DNA of 64,000 nt, taken from positions 19,276,603 to 19,340,602 of the forward strand of contig NC_087254.1 of assembly GCF_037042905.1 (NCBI RefSeq). The letters are read 5' to 3'. This DNA is from Lytechinus pictus. Taxonomy: Eukaryota > Echinodermata > Echinoidea > Temnopleuroida > Toxopneustidae. This document shows, piece by piece, positions 11,715 through 23,479 of this stretch (positions are counted from its first letter, which is position 1; each line of letters begins with the position of its first letter). Under the pieces are notes generated by a model that was not told the origin of the DNA, did not search any database, and worked only from the letters and a program-made list of their open reading frames with translations. A program made the position numbers and the translations under genes.

Positions 11715-12850
11715 AACATATCACGCGAGCGCGAAGCGCGAGCTGATTATTATTATTTTTTGGGGGGTAGAGACTTGAATGAGTAATATTTCAAGCATTT
11801 TCTACTGATCCGAAAGTAGACATTTCAAACACTTCTTGCATTAGTTAAGCTGGTAATGATGCGAGCAGATTTGCAATATATTGAACAAAAAAGACGTTTC
11901 AAGCAACGATTAATTATGAAGTCGATTATTTTAATGTACTCGACTGAATAGGACCGTTTAGGCAGCACTTGACTTTACGAATTGGAAAAATATCTTAACA
12001 AAATAAATAGTGCAGGCATACATTTCAAACTGAAATTCAAATTTATATTCCTTACTGCATTTTAAGCACTTTATTTGATCGTGATTGAGATACGTATGTC
12101 ATTATTAATAACAATGATGATTGCTATATATTTTATATATCGCTTTTCTCAGAACGGCTCAAAGCGTTTTACGGCATATTATTACCCAAGTCATTGGATT
12201 CATTTCAATTCCGCATGAAAAGTGCACAGTCGATATTCCATGAAAAGTGCATGAAAAGTGCAAAGTCGATATTCCATCATGAAAAAAGGGATAATATGAT
12301 TATCAGGAAATCATGAAAATATTAATATCTTGCCTAATGAGAACGCGAAACTAAATTAAGACCAGAAAACTGGACTTTTTGTAATTATGAACAAGATGTA
12401 TGGGTTAATAAATTTTTAACAAAAATAATGCGAGCGCAAATTGCGAGCCGAAACTTTTGATAAACTGTCATGAAAGAGGGATTTGAAATAATTTGTTAGA
12501 ATTAATATAGATATACATAACTACCCATTCAAAATAGCTGATACTATTCACAACCAGACCAACCTGAAAAGGGATATTTTTCAAAACTTTATGGAATACA
12601 CGAAGAGAATAGTTACTTGACAAATCAAGTAATGCTAGCGCGCAGTGCGAGCTGTACTTGTTGGTATTTAGACCATAAAACTGTCATTTTACAGAAAACT
12701 TAACAAAAAATAAATTTGTAAATCAAACAAATAATGAAAATTCGGTATTTACTTCAAAATATTATTCTTTAAGCTCCATAATATATGTAGTTATGTATCT
12801 CATAAATTGGGCAATGCGGGTACGAAGCGTGAGCGAAAATTTTATGTTGT
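11715..12850. repeat. Second cluster of GC-hairpin satellite units
   Basis: Cores at 11724, 12428, 12632 and 12814 share the GCGAGCGCGAAGCGCGAGC theme with drift, separated by AT-rich text with recurring words (CTGGACATTTT, AAGCACTTT). Positions 12109-12190 resemble the tail part of the SINE family. No coding region is seen. Confidence 0.65.
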
Positions 12851-12885
12851 GACATGATAAATGTTTTCCCATCATGTTATTTTAT

Positions 12886-13945
12886 TCACTCGTATTTCTC
12901 CTCTTATTTTTCCTCTTCTCTTTTTTTCTTCTCTCTTCCCTTCTTTTTCATTTCTTTCCTTTTTCTTTTTTTTTTGCTCCTCCAAAAATTGGGGAGGGGG
13001 GACATTTTGATATTGTGTCCCCCCTTTCCAAAAAGTGAGGGAACGCGTCCCTTGTCCCCCTGGGATTTCAAACCATGGATTCAATTTGAGTTGAAAGAAA
13101 GGAAAATCTTTATAGTCTTTGTAGTCGAAAAATGTGTAAAAATATCGTATTTTTTTGCCGGATTTCTTCATTCTCGCCTGCTCCCGACTCGGACTTAATA
13201 GCAAAATCAAGGTTTCTTTAAAAAAACATCCCAAACCCCCAAATGGTACCCCTAAATTTATAGAAAATATATTGTCACATGGGAAGTGACCTTTTTTTAA
13301 TTATTTACCTACTGCTGCTTGACACCAAATAAGGAATACGTAAAACTGATAAATACAGTTATTAAAAGATTTAATAAAATCTTTTCAATCATTCTGTTGT
13401 TTTCTTTTGATTTGTTTTCCAACAATTTTACGTGAAAATATTCATGAATATTGATAATAAAATATAACTTAACTTAACAATAATAGTAGACTAGAGCCCC
13501 CATCATCTCTTCTGGCTTGACATACCCCACTCGGCCCTGGTGGTCGGTCCAGTTCCTGGCCTCCGCAGCTTGCGATGTCTCTTCCACTCGGCCTCCGCAG
13601 ACTGTGTTGCCCCTTGATGAGTAGCCCCCAGATCAGAGAAATGTGGCTTCAACGAATTAGTGGACGAGATCGAGCCCCAAATGATGACATGAATTTTGAC
13701 GAATCATGTCGGTGGAGAACCGGCGGCAGCTGGGGTCGTTATCTCGTCACCAACGTAGTCCCTCAGTTTTAACTTCGACTGCCTATACTAACATATGTGG
13801 TCTATTCTAGCTTAGGTGGTTCTCTCTGAATTACTGAAATTAACCTCGTAATATACCCTACCGTTACTAGGACTAACTGTAAAATTTCTATAAAATAATT
13901 CAAAGAATTTCAATAACAGATGAGTGCGTAAAGCAACACATTCTT
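12886..13945. other. Non-coding stretch
   Basis: A pyrimidine-rich tract at 12890-12990 (CTTTTTCTT words) and AT-rich DNA without a supported ORF. The pyrimidine tract resembles those at 9545-9640 and 15890-16000 that also follow hairpin units, suggesting these three stretches are related repeats. Confidence 0.5.
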
Positions 13946-13948
13946 AAT

Positions 13949-16181
13949 GGTTCTAGGACAACTACCCCCTGGACAATCACCCCCGGACAACTACCCCCGG
14001 ACAATTACCCCCCGAGGACAATTACCCCCCGGACAATTACCCCCCGGACAATTACCTCCCGAGGACAACTACCCCCCGAGGACAATTACCCCCCGGACAA
14101 CTACCCCCCCCCCCCGAGGACAATTACCCCCCAGACAATTACCTTCAGAAAATCCCCCCTTCTCTCCAGCATCAATGTTAGAATTAGGCGGGACCCATTG
14201 TAAGTTTTGGTCGGTGGCACAGGTTTCCGAAATATTTTCTACTTTATCTTACGTTAATAACTTTTTCTTTCTCTTTTATATTGCTCTTTCTCCTGTTCTT
14301 TCACTTTCTTCTTTTTTCCTTTTTTTGTTTTTATTTAGCGGCGCCTTCTGCACCATGATTAATTTCAGGTAAGAAATCAGGCAAATAGATAAAACGTAAA
14401 AAAAACACCTTTATAGGTAGAAATATTGAAAGTCGATAACGCAACTATGAACACTAACACTCTCAAGTAGACCTATAAATCTGTTTTTTTTTAAACAGTT
14501 CAACTAACAAGAAGCTAAGAATTATGAAACAATTGGTGCACATTCCAGATTAAAATGTGGCTTTATAACTTAATACAGTAAGCTAAAAAACTTTATGCAA
14601 AGATAATACACACAAGAACACCTTGTAAATTACAAGGTGTTTTTGTGTGTATTATTCTTGGGTGAAAGCAATTAAACATTAAAGAAGGAAATTAAGTACC
14701 AAATTTACTAAATTGTAAACAATATGACATAATCAAATACAGTGTTTTTTCTATACAAATTGGCAATCATGATAGTATACAATTCGTTTAAGGTGCATTT
14801 TAAGGACGGTTTGTAAGAATTTATAAAGAAGTAGGCCTATGCAAATCAAATAATGCGACCGAGCACCGTGAGCTAAAAATATTAATATTTAGACCATAAA
14901 ACGGACATTTTACAGAGCACTTGAAAAATCAATTTGTAAATTTAAAAATGATGAAAGCTCGATATCCGAGATGAAATATGTTTTGTATATTGACTTCGAA
15001 ACTTGATATTTTAAGCTCCATATCAGCCTATATTGAGCAAGATATTAATCTAATCGAAAAAGCAATGCGAGCGCAAAATACTTGATATTCCGGTATGAAA
15101 ATGGTGAATTTGAGCACTATCTAAAGCATTGTGTATGGAAATTGTGAAGTGGATGTGGAAAGCACTTAATAAATGATGCGAGTGTGAAGCGTGAGCTGAT
15201 ATCTTCATCATTATTTTGACCTAGGACCTGGACATTCTAGGTCTAAGGACATTTTGTCATCATATGAAAATGATGACAACTTTCTTATTCCTCTTCCTGA
15301 GCGCGATATGAAACATATGAAACTGTGATATTGTCGATATTCTTTTCTGAAAAGGGACAATTTAGTCATTAAGAATTCATGAAAATTTTATTATCATATT
15401 TATTAATGTAATAAGCCTAAATGAGTGAGTAAAATGTGTTGACACTGAGGCCCGAAAACTGGATATTTTAAGCACTTTTGTAATCATGAATAGGATTTGT
15501 ATTTTTAACAAAAATGCGAGCGCAAATCGTGAGACGAAATTTTTGGTAAACTGTCATAAAAGGGGGGTTTTAAGTAGTTTGTTATATAATTTGGCAAATC
15601 AAATAATGCGAGCGCATAGCGCAAGCTGCAAGTTATATTCACACCATAAAACGGACATTAAACAGAGCACTTAAAAATCAGTTTGTAAATCAAACAAAAT
15701 TATGAATAATGTCCGAGCTGAAATATGCTTTGTAATATCGACTTCAAAACTTGACATTTTAAGCTACATATCAGCCTATTTAGCAAGATGTGTATCTCAT
15801 CGAACAGGCTATGCGAGCCCGAAGCGCGAGCGAAAAAAATAATATAGTGACATGAAATATATTTTTTAATCATTTTCCAAGTCATCCCCTGACCTTTTTT
15901 TTTTCACTCGTCTCCCTCTTATTTTAACTCTTATTTTTCCTCCTTTCTTTCCCCTTCTTTTTCTTTTTTTCTTTCTTTCCCCTTTTTTTCATTTTTTTGC
16001 TCTACCGATAGGGGGGCGGGCCCCTCGCCCCCCCCCTGGATCCGCCTATGGATGGAGCTCAATTTTACAGCTTTCTTACGGCGTACGTTTGATTCCAAGA
16101 TACTCGAGAATGCCTTGAGTACTTCTTACGGGGGGTAGTTGTCCGGGGGGTGATTGTCCAGGGGGTAGTTGTCCTGATACC
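13949..16181. mobile_element. 2.2-kb element with minisatellite termini and 10-bp target duplication
   Basis: The left end reads GGTTCTAGGACAACTACCCC and the right end is its imperfect inverse, GGGGTAGTTGTCCTGATACC. Both sides are flanked by CATTCTTAAT (13939-13948 and 16181-16190; the shared C at the right makes the duplication 9 or 10 bp). The left subterminal region (13949-14150) is a GGACAATTACCCCC minisatellite; the right has three inverted units (16134-16175). The inside holds GC-hairpin units at 14852, 15064, 15175, 15513, 15606 and 15811. There is no transposase. A 9-10 bp duplication fits Mutator-like transposition best. Confidence 0.75.
14603..14656. repeat. Near-perfect palindrome
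   Basis: Two arms of about 24 bp (AATACACACAAGAACACCTT and its complement) meet with almost no spacer around ACCTTGTAA/TTACAAGGT. It lies within the 13949-16181 element. It could extrude as a cruciform or be the remains of a MITE. Confidence 0.85.
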
Positions 16182-16499
16182 ATTCTTAATAACAAAAGAC
16201 TTCCTGTGCATCTGTACACCTACATTCATCAATGCTAAAGCACAGTATTAGCTATTTATGACACCTATATCATGTGTATAAAAATATGCTTACCTAATAC
16301 GAAATATTTCTAACACTTGAACAAAATATGGCATCCACCTGATCTTGTACTCTAAGGGGGTACCAAACGTTTCGAACGCTTGCTTTATGAAATATTCAAA
16401 ACATGTGTACATTATTACCTAGGCTTAAATATTCACAACACATAAACTATCTTTATAAACTCAGAACAAGAGTCTAATCAAAGATTAAATTCCATATAT

Positions 16500-16860
16500 A
16501 TATGAACGCAGGTTGTCCGAAAGTTATCATAATTGTCCTTGAATTTACCACTCGTGACGTTGTCCGAAATGTGTCTGGTTCTGTCCTACTAATAGCTGCA
16601 TGCTGTCCGCGCCAAAAGCCGAAAAATCTATTCAGATAGTCCTGCCCTAGGATAGTCCAAGGAATATCCTAGGACAGTCCCAGGAATGTCCTAGGACAAT
16701 ACACAGACAGTCCTGTTCGTGTCCTAGGACAAGATCATTTGCATAATCTTTCACGGAATTTGGTTGTGGACAGCATGCCGAAATGACAAAAGTTGCTTCT
16801 GCAACCCTTCCTGGTCTTGTCCGCGCCCTATAGTGGAAAACCGCCTTACTAAACGATGCT
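16500..16860. repeat. Repeat with TGTCCTAGGACA palindromes
   Basis: Four or more AGTCC/TCCTAGGAC words occur between 16640 and 16735, and the right end reads GTCCGCGCCCTATAGTGG. The end matches the repeat finishing at 6050, so both belong to one family. No ORF. Confidence 0.55.
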
Positions 16861-17017
16861 GTTTATCTTGTGTTGGGTTATTTTTTGTTTTGAATATCAT
16901 GCGTGTTAGGTGGAAAAGAAAATAATTTGTTTCAAACTATATAAAGTCATTGAAGGTCAAGCGCCACCATATCCAATTTACTTCTTGAATATGAATATCA
17001 TTATGAATAAGGAAAAT

Positions 17018-17600
17018 CCCCGGGGGGCCACTTATATTGACGAGTGGATACCATGCGCGACCAAAAAAACACGTAAAAAGAATGTCTTTTTCAAGATAGG
17101 GCACGTTACGTACGTAACGTGATAAGGGTGTCAAAAACACAAAAATAATGAAAAAGGGGTATCTATTTCGCTAGGATAAATACGGGTTAGGGTCAAATTT
17201 GCGGTGATGATAAAACAAAATTAAAATGTTTTATAAAGGATGTCCTATTTGCTCAAACACTACGTGTTTAGAGTCCGATTTGCGCGAGGTATGGAAGGTG
17301 GGGCCGTACTAAACCAATTGATGTGTAAAGGAAAAACCGACGACCGACGGACCCGTGACATATGTCATATAACAATATAATATCGCTGTACTTGTTTAGG
17401 GGTTCATTTCAGGAAATAATTGCCAAGAGTATCGTTTTGTTTCCAATACTTGTTAAGGGTAGGGTTTCAGACGCCAATGCTTATTAAGGGGTGCATTTTC
17501 AGAATATGGAAAATACGTGTTTAGGGTGCTTTCCGAGACCCCATGGTCGCGCATGGTATCCACTCGTCAATGGAAGTGCCCCCCCCCCCCCCCGGGGGGG
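17018..17600. mobile_element. MITE with ~45-bp inverted ends
   Basis: Left end CCCCGGGGGGCCACTT followed by GACGAGTGGATACCATGCG; the right end is the mirror image, CGCATGGTATCCACTCGTC then GGAAGTGCCCC. Inner sequence is unique, with repeated phrases such as AAGGGGT. No transposase. Confidence 0.85.
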
Positions 17601-18329
17601 AAATCAAGAATTTCAAATACAGTTTGACCATCTCCCCACATGCGATAAGCTAAAACCTAAGTGCTCCATGTGTCACAACAAGTTACAGTAACCATGGATA
17701 TCATCACCGTTCTATGCAAAGTCATTGAAATTTATATAACACAATGGACATGAATATTATTAATCCCTTTTATAAAATGTTTAATAGTCACCTCAAGCGA
17801 TTTAACCCCTTGATGCACGCGAAGGAATAAAAAAAACCTTTAGGACCATTTCCCCTATGAAAATACACCTTTTGGAAGCCACCCTCCAAGAAAACAATCT
17901 GTACAGGACGATTGCCCTCAAGGATAATCCCCCCCCCCCCCACGAGGTATCAACACGTGTTTTGATATCCCCACGGTGGCAAAAGGGCTATAGGCCTATC
18001 ACTGAATCAAGAATGCCGAAAGCAGGGGTGGAGGCGAGCTATGGTGTTCTCCCTGCTAAATGCATTTCGCCCCACCCCTCCTCAAAACAGAGGAAGAATA
18101 AGATAAAAAGAAAATTAAGGAGAAATTACGGAAGCTTACAACCTTTGCTGTGAATTTTATTTGTAACCTAATTTGGAAATCTATTCCTTGCTTGCTCCCT
18201 CGCTTTCTTGTTTCTAAAAAAAAAATTAATTCCCGGGAAATTCATTCGTACGACCCTTTAGAGAAAGTCAAAAATTTCTTACCTGCCCCTCCCGCACCGA
18301 TCCAAAATTGTTCGCATATGTCCAAATAA

Positions 18330-18740
18330 TTACCCCCCCCCCCCGATCGGTAAATTGCAAATTCGTCCACTGCCAACTCGTCCACTCACCACATGGTCTA
18401 CCTTCATTTAGTCTAATGCCATTCCGTCCATCAACTTTTCGTCTAACAACCATTTGGTCCAATAACCATTTGGTCCAATCATCACTTCGTCTAATAACCA
18501 GTTGGTCTAATACCCATTTTAGTTTAATTCATTTTTGACAATTAACACTTAAGATTGATTAGACCAAATGGTATATAGACTATATGGCTATTGGGCCAAC
18601 TGTTTATTAGAGGGAATGTCATTAGACTAAATGAAAGTAGACCATGTGGTGAGTAGACGAACTGATGATAGACCAAATGGTAGTAGACGACTTGGCAATT
18701 GGACGAATTGGCATTAGACGAATTGGAAATAACCCCTAGA
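18330..18740. repeat. Foldback repeat built of short diverged units
   Basis: The left arm (18350-18530) is a run of ~17-bp units of the ATTTGGTCTAATAACC / AACTCGTCCACTGCC type. The right arm (18550-18735) contains the reverse complements (GGTTATTAGACCAAAT-like, GGCAATTGGACGAATT). The arms meet near 18540. It directly abuts the second hAT-like copy at 18742. Confidence 0.75.
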
Positions 18741-18741
18741 C

Positions 18742-19733
18742 TCGCAGGGGTTCTCAAACTACGGCCCGCGGGCCGGATCCGGCCCGCGGAGCTTCTCAAT
18801 CGGGCCGCGAGACTCTGCTGGGTTTTTTTTTAATCACTTTTAAGTCACAATATGAAACATAGCTCAATATGATTACATTGTGAATCCATGTAGACCTAAC
18901 CGTAATAAAAGTAATGGCAGTCAAATTAATGTGACTTTTAAACAAAGTTTAGTGGAGCCTTTTCGGTCTGTTAGATCTACTTTCTTATTAGATGACCAGC
19001 ACTGTTCTCACCATGTTTAGATCTACATACAGGTGCGAAAGTGCATTTTCCACAATGAACATTTTAAAGAACTAACTCATACCGAAGTACCTTGACAGGG
19101 GCCGTGGAACGGTTTTCAAAGTGGGGGGGGGGCTGGCCATGCAAAAATCACAATCATATGGAAATTTTTACGTTTTTGTACATGGTTTTGGAACCCCGCC
19201 CCCGCTTCCGCGGCTCCATTGCACCAGTGCCTTCTGGCAATTACACCTTTTGTGCCAAGGTTCAAGCAACTTGTTGCTGACAGACTGTCACGTTTCCCAT
19301 ATTGAAAGTGATTAGGAGACTGACACCCTTGTTAGAGTATACAACAGACATGCTCTATTATTCATTTTACTTTGACTACAAAAAATGTTGATACAAAACA
19401 TTATCTGTCTCCCCTATACCAGGTATGTATAGATACAATCTAGATTCCTTTTAACAAAGTACTACAATTTTGTTATCATTAATATTGCTCTCGCTGTATT
19501 TTGAAATCTTTTCTAATTTTGCCTGCGTTCCATATGAAACTGTTATAAATTTGTTGGATTAAATGCTCCCAAAGTAAGGGCCGGATTGCACAAGAGAGCA
19601 TCTAGGACCCCAACCGCAAGGGTCTTTGCGCTTCCCACTCATTTTTTCTTCTAAGTATCCACTTCACCCTGGCCCTTTCAGGTTTACTTGGAGTCCTATC
19701 TGGCCCTTCAAGGAAAAAGTTTGAGAACCCCTG
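18742..19733 (-). mobile_element. Non-autonomous hAT-like element, copy 2
   Basis: Same ends and interior as the element at 9938-10916 but inverted. Flanks read CCCTAGAC on the left and CCCTAGAG on the right, a 7/8 target duplication as expected for hAT elements. The nested MITE is present at 19096-19221. Few differences separate the two copies by eye, so the family moved fairly recently. Confidence 0.85.
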
Positions 19734-19744
19734 CCCTAGAGCAA

Positions 19745-22700
19745 CCATTCTCCATGACAAGTATCCTAGACAACAAGGTAGTATAATGTTACATAACCCT
19801 GCCCTCTCTTTGGGGATTTCTTCCTTCTCCCTTTCTTCTTTTTTCCCCTTCACCTCAACCCCCACCCCACTATATGCCTACTTGAAAAAAAAATCATTAG
19901 TCTGCAAGCGGCACCACCACCTGATTCAACACGGCAACACGTGACTACTATTCAACAATAAATTCAGGACCAATTAGCAGTTTTAATGCAACATTTTATC
20001 ACCACACAAAGTACAGCTGACCGATGAAAATATGACATGAGAATTAAGAACACATATCAAGTAAGAATATAAAAACCTAAAGTAATAGGGCCTATAATCC
20101 ACTTCACATAATGAAGGATTATTTTTCTAGTCTTTGTCTTTAATATACTTGCCGTGAATTAAACTTAATGTAGTATACATACAGATGAGCATTACCATGA
20201 TCACCGCATTAATACAATGAGAAACTATCGGTAAGAATTAAACGAGAAGTTCTCCATGACGAAAAGATTTTTGTAAAAAAATACTAGAAAATGTAATGAA
20301 AAATTTGGTGAAGGTTCGAGGAAAATCAACAAGAGATTAAGAAAGTTATTATGATCTTATTTTTTTTATTGGTGGCGTCATATACGAGCAGCTGTTCCGT
20401 ATGTAATGTAATACAAAATACATTTATTTACATTTTTAAATGGTTCATGATGAATACAAAATTTATTCATTCTTGAGCGGGTTTAAAATATTGTGTCTGT
20501 TAATATACTGAAAGTACAATAAAGCCCATTTTATTTTATTTTTGTTTTATTCATATAAAGAACCACTTCATTTATTTGATTTTGTTATTCACGATACATG
20601 GGAGGCTGCTCGGATATGACATTACAAATTAATTAGAATAAAATTGTGATAACATTTCAAATCTCTGATGGATTATCCTCAGTGCTTCACCATTATTTTT
20701 AAGTATTACAATTTTTGTCTGGGTGACATTTCAAGGAGAGAGAGAGAGGAATATCCCAGATGATGCATGCGGTGAGGCATGGCGGATAGGTGTTTGTCGA
20801 ACTCGTTGCCGGATATTCATGATAACTTCGAAATATACCATAATTACATTGTGCTTTAAATGAAAAGTTGCACATACTGAGGCCTACAAGCATACAGAGG
20901 AACATCCAGGATATTCAAACTTTAAGTAATAACATTGGTAACACGTCTTTGGATGATAGTTATAAAAAATGAAATGTCTTTTCGGAAAGACAAATCTGTC
21001 ATTCAGAAACAGAGTTCTAACCCCCTGCAATAAATTTTATTCTGATATAAAATTGTTTAAATCCAAAATAGCAAGAGCTCATGGAAGCAGAACATCAAAT
21101 GCAAGGAAAACACTCTTTTTTAAAGATTTATTTTTGAAAAACAAATAATACAGAAAGCATCAAATATTGTATTCTTTTCTACATGAGCGGGGGCTTACAA
21201 TACCAAATCTACATCCTTTTGACCAACATCGTAGAATAGGAGCTAGTGTGTTATCATAAAACTTTATAATGATCCCTACTTTTGAAACGAACACAAGAAC
21301 AGGCTATCGATGAAAATCGATATTTCAAAAATGAAAATGTAATGGGAAACTTGTGAAAAATTAAACTGGTGAGGGGTCTCCACTTCGTCCGATCATGGTT
21401 CTATTCGAGAAAAGGGGTAATAATTTTCCCCCCGAAACAATCTGACGAGAAAAGTATGTACAAAATGCGGTTGGGATTTTCCTTTCTTGCAGGACTCAGG
21501 TAAGCGAAAAGAAAGAAGAAAAACAAGGTTAGAGAATATTTCCCATATCTACTTTTCTTCAGGGGGAGGAGGGAACGCTTGAGAGTCGCCCCCCCCCCCC
21601 TCCACACACACCCCGTTGATTAGGCTCTGATTTGTAAATATAATCATGGGGAGATTAGTTCACCTTTCATAGTCTAGTCTTGTCTGAATCACGATCACGT
21701 AATGCTTTTAACAATCACATTCAACCAATTATTTACAAAGTTATGTACATGTAAATATACGAGTTCACCTTTACAAGATTAAGCTATCGACACATCATAC
21801 GAAAACAGAAACATGAAGCTTAATTTGATTATTTTGTCATTATCGGTGAATAAGAATAAGTGTGGATTTGATTCCAGTTAACATGTTAAGTGGTCCGTTT
21901 CGTATAATGAATTACAACTATTGTAACTTTACCAGCATAGCAACTGACATGGTATTAAAACCCCCTCTCACCTGACCGAATGTAGACGGACGAAGGGTGA
22001 CGAATGGGAAAATGCACAAAATGCACGCGAATTCAACGAATTCAAATAAAATTTCCGTCAAATCATGCGATCAGTAACTATTGTCAAATTTTATCAACGA
22101 ACGTCACGCGAAGGATATCGATTGTTCGGTTCACATCTTCGAGTAAATTGCAGCCGAAGGCGATAAACTGCCCCTTTTATCACATCTATCAGTAGATCAT
22201 GTGTTCTTTCTATAGGAGGGCATGTAATACAAATTTTTAAAGAATACATCATGGATAAAGAGTTTGTATCACCATAAGAAAAAGCAAAAACAAACATTTT
22301 GGGGGTATTTTACAGTCCATCAAAGGGAAAGTTGTTCACATGTGACATCACACATCCTTGTCGCATTGCCAATGGGAGGATCTCCATAGCATTAGTGATT
22401 GCAATATTCAAATGCTCATAACTTTCTCATTATTTGTCCGATCTTTCTCAAACTTTCTTTGTTCTTATTCTTTGGTTTTTCTATATCGACACAAGCCTAC
22501 TTTTTCCAAAGGTTTCATTCCCCTTTAAGGATTCTTTCGAGATCGGTCCACTTTGGCAAAAGCGCGACGAGGGACTATGCGCGACAATAACACACGAACG
22601 ATAAATAAACGATTACCGCAGACTAATTAAGAGATGCGAATTCAAACAGATGACCAACGAGTCGAGTTTTAATGGAAAAGAGAAAGAAAGAAGAGTCTAA

Positions 22701-23198
22701 AATGTTGATGTGTGATTCGTGTATGTATATTTTCTATCTAAGTCAAGTAAGGAAAAAATAATATCAAAACAAATCTTGACAATTCTGGCGCCTTGTTAAT
22801 CACTTAACTTTCTTAAACTCCGACCATGATAACCTTTTCTAGGTTCCATTGTTTTACGCTAATTTTGATTACATACATGTAATACCATATCGATTTCATG
22901 GAATCAGGTAATGCAACTTACAAAGGAACTTAATGTGAAATTTGTGAAGTGTTGGAAACGAAATCTTGGCGCAATTCGGAAAAAAGTACATGTTCTTTAT
23001 TATGCAATCCAGCGTGTAGCTTCGCTTTACCTTGAAGTTAATATAATTATCATTATGTATCATATGATCATGAGGATAGGGCTTGTAGAATATATGCAAT
23101 GAGAACAGCTATTCATTAATCTCATTTTCACCTTTGTATCCTTCTTTTTTTTCCTTTTAGAACTGCTCCACTTGGTATCTTAGTAGTATTTGCTGATA
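19745..23198. other. Intergenic region, no gene seen
   Basis: AT-rich with no supported ORF. 20390-20550 has an AATAAA-bearing AT tract (ACAATAAAGCCC) that could be the 3' end of a degenerate retroelement. 22320-22535 resembles one arm of a TTAA-type MITE (CTCATAACTTTCTCATTATT words). A poly-C run lies at 21589-21600. This is also where the 3' UTR of gene 1 should end. Confidence 0.5.
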
Positions 23199-23479
23199 CT
23201 ACCAGAATGAACCCATCCAGCTTTTCAAAGCTCCTAGTGTTTCGGCATTGTTCTCTTTTGGTTCAAACCTTGCTCTTTCCAAGAATATTGTTAGTTTTGT
23301 CCAATCCTCATCTTTGATTTCCACATTGCCTTGGTCTTCTAGCTTACCACACACCATTACTGTGTCAGCAAGTTCAAATGTTAAAGGTTGTGACCTCTTG
23401 AATGCGTTCATCCTGGCCTCAAGGATCGTTGGTTTGCAATCACTAAAGTCATGAACAACTACTGCCACCTTCCTTTTAC
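23199..23479 (-). CDS. Gene 1 exon 8: second half of module 2, stop
   Basis: Acceptor TCACTCCAG at 23480, phase 1; stop TAG at 23201-23199. It encodes KRKVAVVVHDF, a helix with TILEARMNAF, the QPLTFE motif, strand DTVMVCGKL and a final helix (EDWTKLTIFLERA), then about 20 extra residues. The intron before it (23480-26372) has filled with transposons. Confidence 0.85.

Noticed and set aside
13947..14372. Pro-rich 141-residue ORF
   Set aside because: It is the minisatellite end of the 13949-16181 element; period and composition explain the open frame.
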